Shown: piece by piece, positions 43,997 to 51,627 of the stretch
Position numbering within the stretch: position 1 is the stretch's first letter
Layout: every line of letters begins with the position of its first letter
NCBI GenBank assembly: GCA_002695065.1
Contig: NZNW01000142.1
Location: forward strand, 38,168-102,167
Source of the DNA: Salinicola sp.
Lineage (GTDB): Bacteria > Pseudomonadota > Gammaproteobacteria > Pseudomonadales > Halomonadaceae
Direction of reading: 5' to 3'
DNA length: 64,000 nucleotides
Notes under the pieces: generated by a model
What the model was told of the DNA's origin: nothing
What the model saw: only the letters and a program-made list of their open reading frames with translations
Databases searched by the model: none
Made by a program: the position numbers and the translations under genes

Positions 43997-44803
43997 ATGC
44001 CTCTTCCCCGTCTGTTCAAGCGCATTCTGGTGAGCGTGACGATATCGATCGTGCTGGTCGTGGCCCTGTTGTCGGGCCCGGCCTACATGCTCGGCTCCCA
44101 GCAGGTGCCACTGCATGCCAACTGGCATGACGCCGATCGTGCGTCCAGTGGATTGGCTCCCGATCCGGGCGAGGTCGACGAGGCCGTGGTTCAGGTCTAC
44201 GCGGCGCGCGCCTTCGAATGGCGGGGCGCCTTCGGCGTCCATACCTGGATCGCGACCAAGGCCGAAGGGGCCGAACGGTATCGCGTCTATCAGGTGCTGA
44301 GCTGGCGCCGGCCCACGGTGGAGTCCGGGTACGCGCCGCCGGATCGTCGATGGTACGGCAATCCGCCGACGCTGCTCGCCGAGCTCCGGGGCGATAGGGC
44401 GGCGCGAGCGATCGACCGCATCGAGGAGGTCGTGCCCGACTATCCGGAAGCCGATCGCTATCGGATCTGGCCGGGGCCCAACAGCAATACGTTCATCGCC
44501 TGGGTCGTGCGACAAGTGCCGGAACTTTCGGTGGATTTTCCTCCCAACGCCATCGGCAAGGATTATCTGCCGGGCCGGATCGTGGCGAGGGCACCGACGC
44601 ACACCGGCTACCAGTTATCGCTGGGTGGACTGCTCGGGGTGATGCTGGCCCGGGACGAGGGCTTCGAGCTGAACGTGCTGGGGCTGACGGTCGGGTTCGA
44701 CTGGCAGTCGCCGGCGCTCAAGCTGCCCGGTATCGGTCGTGTCGGCATGGCCCAGCCGACGGGGAGCTCGGGAGAGAAAAGCGTCGATCAGGACGTCCCG
44801 TGA
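43997..44803 (+). CDS. DUF3750 domain protein
   Basis: A 268-residue protein with an N-terminal membrane anchor or signal (residues 8-32) and a DUF3750-like domain, recognised from WRRPTVESGYAPPDRRWYGNPP and WPGPNSNTFIAWVVRQVPEL. It is probably periplasmic and anchored. Function unknown. It stands alone between cnoX and the tRNA terminator. Confidence 0.82.
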   Translation: MPLPRLFKRILVSVTISIVLVVALLSGPAYMLGSQQVPLHANWHDADRASSGLAPDPGEVDEAVVQVYAARAFEWRGAFGVHTWIATKAEGAERYRVYQVLSWRRPTVESGYAPPDRRWYGNPPTLLAELRGDRAARAIDRIEEVVPDYPEADRYRIWPGPNSNTFIAWVVRQVPELSVDFPPNAIGKDYLPGRIVARAPTHTGYQLSLGGLLGVMLARDEGFELNVLGLTVGFDWQSPALKLPGIGRVGMAQPTGSSGEKSVDQDVP

Positions 44804-44888
44804 TCACATGGAGGGGGTTCGATCGGTGAGCGGGCCTGACGGAAGCGTGCTCGGCGTGGTGGGAGGCGTGGGGCAAATAGCGGAGACC

Positions 44889-44920
44889 AAAAAAAACCGG
44901 CGCCTGGGGAAGGCACCGGT
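44889..44920 (-). terminator. Rho-independent terminator of the initiator tRNA
   Basis: On the minus strand, a 10-bp stem (44911-44920 with 44896-44905, one G-T pair) and 5-base loop are followed by eight T residues (44896-44889). It lies 10 bases after the tRNA end. Confidence 0.92.
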
Positions 44921-44929
44921 CAAATAATT

Positions 44930-45006
<77 letters not shown>

Positions 45007-45020
45007 TCAATGTGTGGCGT

Positions 45021-45048
45021 ATTATACGTATGGATTAGATGATGTCAA
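45021..45048 (-). promoter_or_regulatory. Consensus sigma70 promoter of the initiator tRNA, overlapping a stop codon
   Basis: On the minus strand TTGACA (45048-45043) and TATAAT (45026-45021) are both perfect, with a 16-base spacer. Transcription should start about 8 bases before the tRNA. The -35 box is formed by the last codons (Ile-Asp) of the DUF349 gene, and the stop codon lies in the spacer. Confidence 0.9.
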
Positions 45049-47803
45049 TGGCTTCGGCATCACGATGACGACCATTTTGTCCCAGGTGCGCCATCACGCT
45101 ATCGAAAGCCGGTTCATAGCGCTCCCAGGTCTCCATGGTCAGCGGCGCCGTCGACATCAGGCGCAGCAGGGTCTGCCGGAGCTCCTCGGGGGGTGTCGGC
45201 GGGCGGCCCAGTCCATCGTTGAGGCGCGCCACCTGCACCTCGAGGCGCAGCGGTTCCAGTGCTTCGGGGATGGCGTCTCCCGCCAGCAGCGTCAACTGAA
45301 CCAGGCAGCGCTGCAGGATCTCCTCGGCCTGTGCCGGTGACTGCAGCCGACGCTGCTCGGCCTGGGTCTCGATGGCCTGGCGCAGGTCTCCGGCGAGCTG
45401 GCTGGTGTCGAGCTCGCCCTGGAGCGACTGCCGCATCCAGTGACGGTAGTCTGGCCACTGCTTCGCTTCTTCCACCAGCGCGAGACGATCCAGCGTGATC
45501 TCGCGGGCGTGGACGATTCCCTGCCAGCGCTTTTCCATGCCGTCGCTGCGTCGGCTGCGGGGCAGCGGTGCCAGCCGTTGGGCTTCCGCCAGGGCCGCAT
45601 CGAGGACATCACGCTCCTGGGCGGAATCCGGCTGCCAGGCGTCCACGCGATCGATCAGCGCCTGCATATCGTCGAAGCGCTGCTGTTGACGCGTCTGCTG
45701 CTCGCCGCGGGCGGCGTCGCGGGCCGCGAAGATGTCGTCGCAATGGCTTCGGAACTGGCGCCACAGCGTCTGCTCGATGCCCTTGGGAGCGCGGCCGAGG
45801 TCGCGCCAGCGCTGTTGCAGCGACTTGGCCTGCTCGGCGCGTTGAGTGGCCGGGGCGGGATCTTCCGCCAGCCGCCGTGCCTGCTCCACCAGCTCGCGCT
45901 TGTGCCCGGCGACGTCCCCGGCGCGTTCGTCGATCAGCGACTGCAACTGCCGGCGCAGACGCGCATAGCGACGGCCGGTCGAGGCGGCCTGGCGTCGCGG
46001 CACCGGCCAGTGATGATCCCACTGCTCCTGGGCGGCATCGCGAACCTTGCGCAGCCCGTCCGGGTCGGCATCGGCAGAGGGGTTGGCCAGCAGCGCCTCC
46101 AGCTGTTCGCAGAGGGCCTCCCGGGCGGCAAGGTTGTCCTGTTCCCGTGACTCGAGCTCGGCTTCCCAGTCCGCCAGTTGCCCATGCAGGGCGTCGGATG
46201 CGTTGCGGAAGCGCTGAGCCAGTTCACGGGTCGCCGCGGCATCGCCGAGCTGGCGCCACTCCCGGATCAGTTGCTGGTGGTGGCGATGGCGCTCCGCGTC
46301 GGAGCGCTCACGCGCCTCGACCAGCGCTTCCATGGCCGCCAGCAGGGCCTCGCGCTTCGGCGCCGCGGCGAAACCGCGCCAGTCTCTCAACTCGGCGAGG
46401 CGGGCGGTCTGCTGCTTGTACAGCTGGTCATGAGTCGGCGACAGCCTCTGGCCACTGGTTTCCAGATGCTGGCGGATCCGGCGGTGCAGCTGCGAGGCCG
46501 GCCGGTAACGGCCCTGGTCGAGCTCCTGCGTCAGCGCCTCGAGTTGAGCCGCGACCTCCTCCTCCGGCCAGTGACTTGCGCTGCTGGCGACGTTGTCAGC
46601 GTCGGCCCCGCGCCGGTCGGCCGCCGCCTGGCGCTGGGCGTCGAGCACCAGTTCGGTGGGCGGCAGTTCGTCCGGCCACGCCAACCGGTCGAGCACCGGC
46701 TGCAGCGGTTGTTCGCCCTTCAGGCCCGCGCGGAGGGCGGGGGCTTCGGCCTGAAGTCGCTCCCAGGCCTGCCAGATCGACTGGGCGCGATGATCGAGAG
46801 CCAGATAGCGTTGCTGGAACGACTCGCTCACGCCGTAGTGGTCCGAGACGTCCTGCCAGCGTTCCTCCTGCAGATGCCATTTACCTTGCAAGGCCTGCAG
46901 CACCTCGGGCGTCAGACGTTCTGCCTCCAGGGCGATCTTCAACGCCTGGTCCAGGGCGTCGAGAATGCCCTCGCGGGTCGTCTGCGCCTCGGACTTTTCA
47001 CGCTTGACGCGTGCGATCTCGCGATGCCGATGCTCGTGCTCGGCGATTCGCTGGCGGCAGCGTGTCACGGCGGCATCGAACCGTGCGCGCTGGGTGTCGT
47101 CGGCGTTGCCCGTCAGCGCCTCCCAGCTCTTGATCCAGTGTTTCAGACGCGCCTCGAACATCGGTTCCCACGGCCGGTGGGCCTGGGTTTCCAGCGTCTC
47201 CAGCAGTTTTTCGCGCTCGACCTCTTCCCGGTGCTGCTGCTCGGCATCGGCACGCAGATTCGCCAGCCGTTCGCGGGCAAGACGCGCGACCTGCTTGTCT
47301 CTGCGGGCCTGCTTGATCAGGCGCGCCAGGCCCTCTGGCGAGGTGACGCGTTCCGCCGCGGCATGGCGTACGGCAGTGATGCCGTTTTCACAGGCGTGGT
47401 GGATCAGGCGGCCCTCGTCGTCGATACGGGCCAGGGCGGACAAGCGCAGGGTCTGGTTGTCACCATGGCTGATCAACGCATCGATCAGCGCGAGGTCCTG
47501 AAGCTGCTCGACCGTCGCCAGGCGGGTGTTGAGGTCCGGGCTGGGCGAGACCCGGCCGCCGAGAAGGTCGACGAGGCGCTGGAAGGACTCTTCGCTGGGC
47601 GACTGGCTGTGCCACTGGAACAGCCAGTCGAGATCCTGCACCCGGGCCAATGCCGCCTGGCGTACCCGGGCCGACTCGTCCATGGCGAGCTGCCGGAGCG
47701 TATCGAGCTCGTTCGGGCTCAGCTGTGACGCGGCTTGCGCTCGGACGGCGGGGTCCTTGTGTCGCCAACGGGGAGAGAACAGACGCTGAAAAAGTCCTGG
47801 CAT
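45035..47803 (-). CDS. DUF349 domain protein
   Basis: A 922-residue, largely helical and charged protein with several DUF349 repeats, best seen in QEQWDHHWPVPRRQAASTGRRYARLRRQL and LQQRWRDLGRAPKGIEQTLWRQFRSHCDDIF. The N-terminal 150 residues look like HEAT-type helices (ARVRQAALARVQDLDWL). The family is common in gammaproteobacteria and its function is unknown. It is 28 bases upstream of the initiator tRNA on the same strand. Coverage of the whole ORF by family-like sequence supports the start. Confidence 0.88.
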   Translation of the reverse strand: MPGLFQRLFSPRWRHKDPAVRAQAASQLSPNELDTLRQLAMDESARVRQAALARVQDLDWLFQWHSQSPSEESFQRLVDLLGGRVSPSPDLNTRLATVEQLQDLALIDALISHGDNQTLRLSALARIDDEGRLIHHACENGITAVRHAAAERVTSPEGLARLIKQARRDKQVARLARERLANLRADAEQQHREEVEREKLLETLETQAHRPWEPMFEARLKHWIKSWEALTGNADDTQRARFDAAVTRCRQRIAEHEHRHREIARVKREKSEAQTTREGILDALDQALKIALEAERLTPEVLQALQGKWHLQEERWQDVSDHYGVSESFQQRYLALDHRAQSIWQAWERLQAEAPALRAGLKGEQPLQPVLDRLAWPDELPPTELVLDAQRQAAADRRGADADNVASSASHWPEEEVAAQLEALTQELDQGRYRPASQLHRRIRQHLETSGQRLSPTHDQLYKQQTARLAELRDWRGFAAAPKREALLAAMEALVEARERSDAERHRHHQQLIREWRQLGDAAATRELAQRFRNASDALHGQLADWEAELESREQDNLAAREALCEQLEALLANPSADADPDGLRKVRDAAQEQWDHHWPVPRRQAASTGRRYARLRRQLQSLIDERAGDVAGHKRELVEQARRLAEDPAPATQRAEQAKSLQQRWRDLGRAPKGIEQTLWRQFRSHCDDIFAARDAARGEQQTRQQQRFDDMQALIDRVDAWQPDSAQERDVLDAALAEAQRLAPLPRSRRSDGMEKRWQGIVHAREITLDRLALVEEAKQWPDYRHWMRQSLQGELDTSQLAGDLRQAIETQAEQRRLQSPAQAEEILQRCLVQLTLLAGDAIPEALEPLRLEVQVARLNDGLGRPPTPPEELRQTLLRLMSTAPLTMETWERYEPAFDSVMAHLGQNGRHRDAEAIDII

Positions 47804-47979
47804 GACCGGTGTGGCATCCTGAAAAACGACGGGCTGGCAAGAGGTCGGCCTCGCGATTCTGCGGCGCCGACGGCAACTGTCTATCTAACCATTTGACGGC
47901 CGGCGGTAAAAGCCCGATTCGCCGGTGGCGTCGGTTAGCGGAGACACCTGACAAAAGGTATGAGGGGCCTTATGATCGG

Positions 47980-48008
47980 TTGCAGCGACATCCGCCCTCG
48001 CTTAGCTT
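47980..48008 (+). promoter_or_regulatory. Possible sigma70 promoter of minCDE
   Basis: TTGCAG (47980-47985) and TAGCTT (48003-48008) are spaced by 17 bases, 42 bases upstream of minC. The match is moderate. The 246-bp gap 47804-48049 shows nothing else that I can name. Confidence 0.35.
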
Positions 48009-48049
48009 AGGGCCTGTAAACGCCATTTCCCCCGCTGCGGAGTTCGGTC

Positions 48050-48790
48050 ATGAGTCTCAACAGGGATCGGGCAGATACTGCCTTTACATTCAAGGGCGGC
48101 ATGCTGCCGATGACAGTCATGGAACTGGCCAGTGGCGATCCGGAGCGCATTCGTGCGCAGTTGGCCGGCAAGGTCAGCCAGGCACCGGCCTTCTTCCAGC
48201 ATACGCCGGTGGTGCTGAGCGTCGAGCAGCTCGATGAGCCCCATCTTGCGCTCGAGCGCATTTGCGCCGTGTGTCGCGCGCACAAGCTGCTGCCGGTGGC
48301 GGTACGTGGCGGCTCGGACCCGGTCAAGCAGTCGGCGTGGGCCCTGGGGCTGGGCTGGTTTCCGCCCCAGGAGAGCCGGCCGCGAGCCGTCGAGACCAAG
48401 CCGGTCGAAGCCGCGGCCGAGGCGGAACTGCCGGTGCCACCCCAGGAGACGGTCGTGCAGGCAGGGGGGCGCATCCATCGCGGCACCGTGCGCTCCGGCC
48501 AGCAGATTTCCGCCTCGGAAGGTGATCTGGTCGTGATCGGGGCCGTCAATCCCGGCGCCGAGGTGCTGGCGGCGGGTAGCGTGCATGTCTACGGATCGTT
48601 GCGGGGACGGGCGCTGGCCGGTATCCACGGTGACCGCGAAGCCGGTATCTTCTGTCACGACCTGCATGCCGAGCTGCTCTCCGTGGCGGGAACCTACAAG
48701 CGCCTCGAGGATATCGACCCCAAGATGCTGGGATGTTCGGTGCAGGTGCAGCTCAAGGAAGATCAGTTAAGGATCTCGGCGCTGACCTGA
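48050..48790 (+). CDS. minC: Septum site-determining protein MinC
   Basis: A 246-residue FtsZ inhibitor that blocks division near the poles. The N-terminal domain (1-105) and the C-terminal beta-helix domain (about 130-246; GGRIHRGTVRSGQQISASEGDLVVIGAVNPGAEVLAAGS) are joined by a Pro/Glu-rich linker. It opens the minCDE operon. Confidence 0.96.
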   Translation: MSLNRDRADTAFTFKGGMLPMTVMELASGDPERIRAQLAGKVSQAPAFFQHTPVVLSVEQLDEPHLALERICAVCRAHKLLPVAVRGGSDPVKQSAWALGLGWFPPQESRPRAVETKPVEAAAEAELPVPPQETVVQAGGRIHRGTVRSGQQISASEGDLVVIGAVNPGAEVLAAGSVHVYGSLRGRALAGIHGDREAGIFCHDLHAELLSVAGTYKRLEDIDPKMLGCSVQVQLKEDQLRISALT

Positions 48791-48836
48791 ATGGCGCGGG
48801 AACGATCAACAGTTATCGGGTAACAGGAAGTTCATC

Positions 48837-49658
48837 TTGGCCAAGATCATCGTTGTAACATCCGGTAAAGGTGGCGTCGGTAAAACGACCAGCGCGGCGG
48901 CCATTGCCACGGGGCTGGCACTGCGCGGCAACAAGACCGTGGTCATCGACTTCGACGTGGGTCTGCGAAACCTGGACCTGATCATGGGCTGCGAGCGCCG
49001 AGTCGTCTATGACCTGGTCAATGTCATCCAGGGCGAGGCCGGTCTCAAGCAGGCCATGATTCGCGACAAGCGCTCGGAGAACCTGCATATCCTCCCCGCC
49101 TCCCAGACCCGGGACAAGGACGCGCTGACGCTGGAAGGCGTCGAAAAGGTGCTGATGGATCTCTCCGAGGAGTTCGACTACATCATCTGCGACTCGCCCG
49201 CCGGCATCGAGCGCGGTGCCCAACTGGCGCTCTACTTTGCCGACGAGGCGGTGGTGGTGACCAATCCGGAGGTCTCCTCGGTACGCGACTCCGACCGTAT
49301 CCTCGGGCTGCTCTCTTCCAAGTCGCGCCGCGCCGAGCAGAACCGTGACCCGATCAAGGAGCACCTGCTGGTCACCCGCTACAACCCCAACCGGGTCGAC
49401 GATGGCGACATGCTCAACCTGGAGGACATCCGCGAGATCCTGGCGATCGACCTGGTCGGCCTGATCCCGGAGTCGGAGGCGGTGCTGCGTGCTTCCAACC
49501 AGGGTGTGCCGGTGATCCACGACGACAAGAGCGACGCCGGTCAGGCCTACGCCGACACCGTATCGCGCCTGATGGGTGAAGACGTGCCGCTTCGTTTCCA
49601 GTCGGTGCAGAAACGCGGGCTGATCGCACGCATGTTCGGAGGAGGAGGCCGCCGGTGA
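48837..49658 (+). CDS. minD: Septum site-determining ATPase MinD
   Basis: A 273-residue deviant Walker ATPase (KGGVGKTTS, Lys11 and Lys16) that carries MinC to the membrane. The C-terminal amphipathic helix (QKRGLIARMFGG) is present. The start is TTG at 48837, with AGGAAG 6 bases upstream; this is the only start that fits the family N terminus MAKIIVVTSG. It follows minC by 46 bases and overlaps minE by 4. Confidence 0.96.
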   Translation: MAKIIVVTSGKGGVGKTTSAAAIATGLALRGNKTVVIDFDVGLRNLDLIMGCERRVVYDLVNVIQGEAGLKQAMIRDKRSENLHILPASQTRDKDALTLEGVEKVLMDLSEEFDYIICDSPAGIERGAQLALYFADEAVVVTNPEVSSVRDSDRILGLLSSKSRRAEQNRDPIKEHLLVTRYNPNRVDDGDMLNLEDIREILAIDLVGLIPESEAVLRASNQGVPVIHDDKSDAGQAYADTVSRLMGEDVPLRFQSVQKRGLIARMFGGGGRR

Positions 49659-49924
49659 GGCTACTCGATTTTCTCAAGGGCGAACGCAAGAAATCCGCAT
49701 CCGTCGCCAAGGAACGGCTGCAGATCATCGTTGCGCACCAGCGTGGGCATCGGGGACAGCCCGATTACATGCCGATGCTCGAGCAGGAGTTGCTCGAGGT
49801 CATCCGGCGCTACGTCAAGGTCGACCAGGACGCCATCAATATCAGTCTCGACAGCGACAACGACTGCTCGGTGCTCGAACTCAACGTCACGCTGCCCAAC
49901 GAGGGCGAGACCGTCAAAGGGTAG
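49655..49924 (+). CDS. minE: Cell division topological specificity factor MinE
   Basis: An 89-residue protein that drives MinD oscillation. The MinD-contact region (KERLQIIVAHQRGH) and the dimer domain are standard. GTG start at 49655 overlaps the minD stop (GTGA), so translation is coupled. Confidence 0.96.
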   Translation: MRLLDFLKGERKKSASVAKERLQIIVAHQRGHRGQPDYMPMLEQELLEVIRRYVKVDQDAINISLDSDNDCSVLELNVTLPNEGETVKG

Positions 49925-50005
49925 TGCGGTGGACGCCGGGCGGCGGTGCATGAGTCGCATCGCCGGCTGTGCTAGGCTTGGCCTTTTGCGCAGCCGGAGA
50001 GCGGA

Positions 50006-51499
50006 ATGGCCAACAGCGGAGCGGACCGTGGCAGAAAAGCCCGGCCCCAGGCAGAGCCCACATTCCTTTGGCACGACTACGAAACCTTCGGTGCCGATCC
50101 TCGTCGGCACCGTGCCTCGCAGTTCGCCGCGATTCGCACCGATGCCGAATTCAACGAAATCGGCGAGCCGCTGACGCTCTACGCGCGTCCGGCCGACGAT
50201 GACCTGCCCAATCCCCAGGCTTGCCTGATCACCGGCATCACGCCGCAGGCGGCAATGCGCCGCGGCCTGCCCGAGGTGGAGTTCGCCGCGCGAATCCAGG
50301 CCGAAATGAGTGTGCCCGGCACCTGCTCGCTGGGGTACAACAGCCTGCGTTTCGATGACGAAGTCAGTCGTCACCTGTTCTATCGCAATCTGTTGGATCC
50401 CTATGCCCGTGAGTGGCAGAACGGCAACTCCCGCTGGGACCTGATCGATGCCGTGCGGGCTTTCTATGCCGTGCGCCCGGAGGGTATCGAGTGGCCGAAG
50501 CGCGACGACGGTGCGCCGAGTTTCAAGCTCGAGCATCTGACCGCGGCCAACGGTATCGCCCACGAGGGAGCGCACGACGCGTTGGCGGACGTGCGCGCCA
50601 CGATCGACATGGCTCGTCTGCTGCGAACTCGAAACGCCAAGTTCTTCGACTACCTGCTATCGCTACGCAGCAAGCGCCAGGTCGCGGCGTTGCTCGATGT
50701 CGACGCGCGCAAGCCCATGCTGCACATCTCCCGTCGCTACCCCGCCAGTCGTGGCTGCAGCGCGCTGGTCGTGCCGCTGGCCCGGCATCCCTCGAATCCG
50801 AACGGCGTCATCGTCTACGACCTTGCCGTTGATCCCGCGCCGCTGTTCGCGCTGACCCCGGAGGAGATCCGTGGGCGTATCTTCGTCAGCGACAGCGAGC
50901 TGGCCGAGGGCGAGGCGCGGATACCGTTGAAAGTGGTGCACCTCAACCGCAGTCCGGTGCTGTTGCCGATCGCCACGGCCGACGAGACGGTGGCCAAGCG
51001 CCTGGGGCTTGATCGGCCACTCTGCGAGCGGCACTGGCAGGCGTTGCTGCAGAATCCGGAGTCGTCCAGCAAGGCGGCGATGGCGTATGCCGATGGGCCG
51101 GCCGAGCCGCCGCAGGACCCCGACCTGATGCTCTATTCGGGAGGCTTCTTCTCTCCGCACGACCGCCAGGCCATGGAGCGTGTGCACGCCACGCCGCCCG
51201 ACGAACTGGGCGAGACCGGGTTTGCCTTCCAGGATCCGCGCCTCGAGGAGATGCTGTTCCGAATGCGGGCCCGCAGCTACCCCGATACGCTCAGCAGTGA
51301 GGAGAAGACCCAGTGGGATGCGTTCCGCTGGGCGCGCCTGAACGATCCCAAGAGCGGCGGCATGACCCTCAAGGATTTCGCCCGCGAGATCGAACGGTTC
51401 AACCAGACACCGCTCGAGGACCGGGAGCGCCAGATTCTCGAGGAGCTGGTGATGTACGTAGAGTCGATCATGCCGGAGCAGGCGTTCGACGCCTACTGA
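50006..51499 (+). CDS. sbcB: Exodeoxyribonuclease I
   Basis: A 497-residue single-strand-specific 3'-5' exonuclease. The DEDDh residues are visible: Asp24 and Glu26 in HDYETFG, Asp in YNSLRFDDE and His/Asp in AHDALADV. The SH3-like and C-terminal helical domains (YSGGFFSPHDR, FRMRARSYPDTLS) match E. coli ExoI. GGAGAG lies 6 bases before the ATG. It may share transcription with min genes, 81 bases upstream. A 32-bp tandem duplication spans its stop. Confidence 0.96.
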   Translation: MANSGADRGRKARPQAEPTFLWHDYETFGADPRRHRASQFAAIRTDAEFNEIGEPLTLYARPADDDLPNPQACLITGITPQAAMRRGLPEVEFAARIQAEMSVPGTCSLGYNSLRFDDEVSRHLFYRNLLDPYAREWQNGNSRWDLIDAVRAFYAVRPEGIEWPKRDDGAPSFKLEHLTAANGIAHEGAHDALADVRATIDMARLLRTRNAKFFDYLLSLRSKRQVAALLDVDARKPMLHISRRYPASRGCSALVVPLARHPSNPNGVIVYDLAVDPAPLFALTPEEIRGRIFVSDSELAEGEARIPLKVVHLNRSPVLLPIATADETVAKRLGLDRPLCERHWQALLQNPESSSKAAMAYADGPAEPPQDPDLMLYSGGFFSPHDRQAMERVHATPPDELGETGFAFQDPRLEEMLFRMRARSYPDTLSSEEKTQWDAFRWARLNDPKSGGMTLKDFAREIERFNQTPLEDRERQILEELVMYVESIMPEQAFDAY

Positions 51500-51559
51500 A
51501 CCGCGGGCAGGCACGCCCGAAGAGCGACTGAACCGCGGGCCGGCACGCCCGAAGAGCGA
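51496..51559 (+). repeat. 32-bp tandem duplication across the sbcB stop codon
   Basis: Units 51496-51527 and 51528-51559 differ at one base. The TGA stop of sbcB (51497-51499) lies at the start of unit 1. The period is not a multiple of three. Confidence 0.88.
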
Positions 51560-51565
51560 CATGAG

Positions 51566-51607
51566 AACGCAAGCCGCCCCGGATGCTCATCCGGGGCGGC
51601 TTGCGTT
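51566..51607. terminator. Long perfect bidirectional hairpin
   Basis: A perfect 19-bp stem (51566-51584 with 51589-51607) closes a GCTC loop between the converging sbcB and M16 protease genes. Confidence 0.85.
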
Positions 51608-51627
51608 GGTGGCGACGCCCGCCGCAG

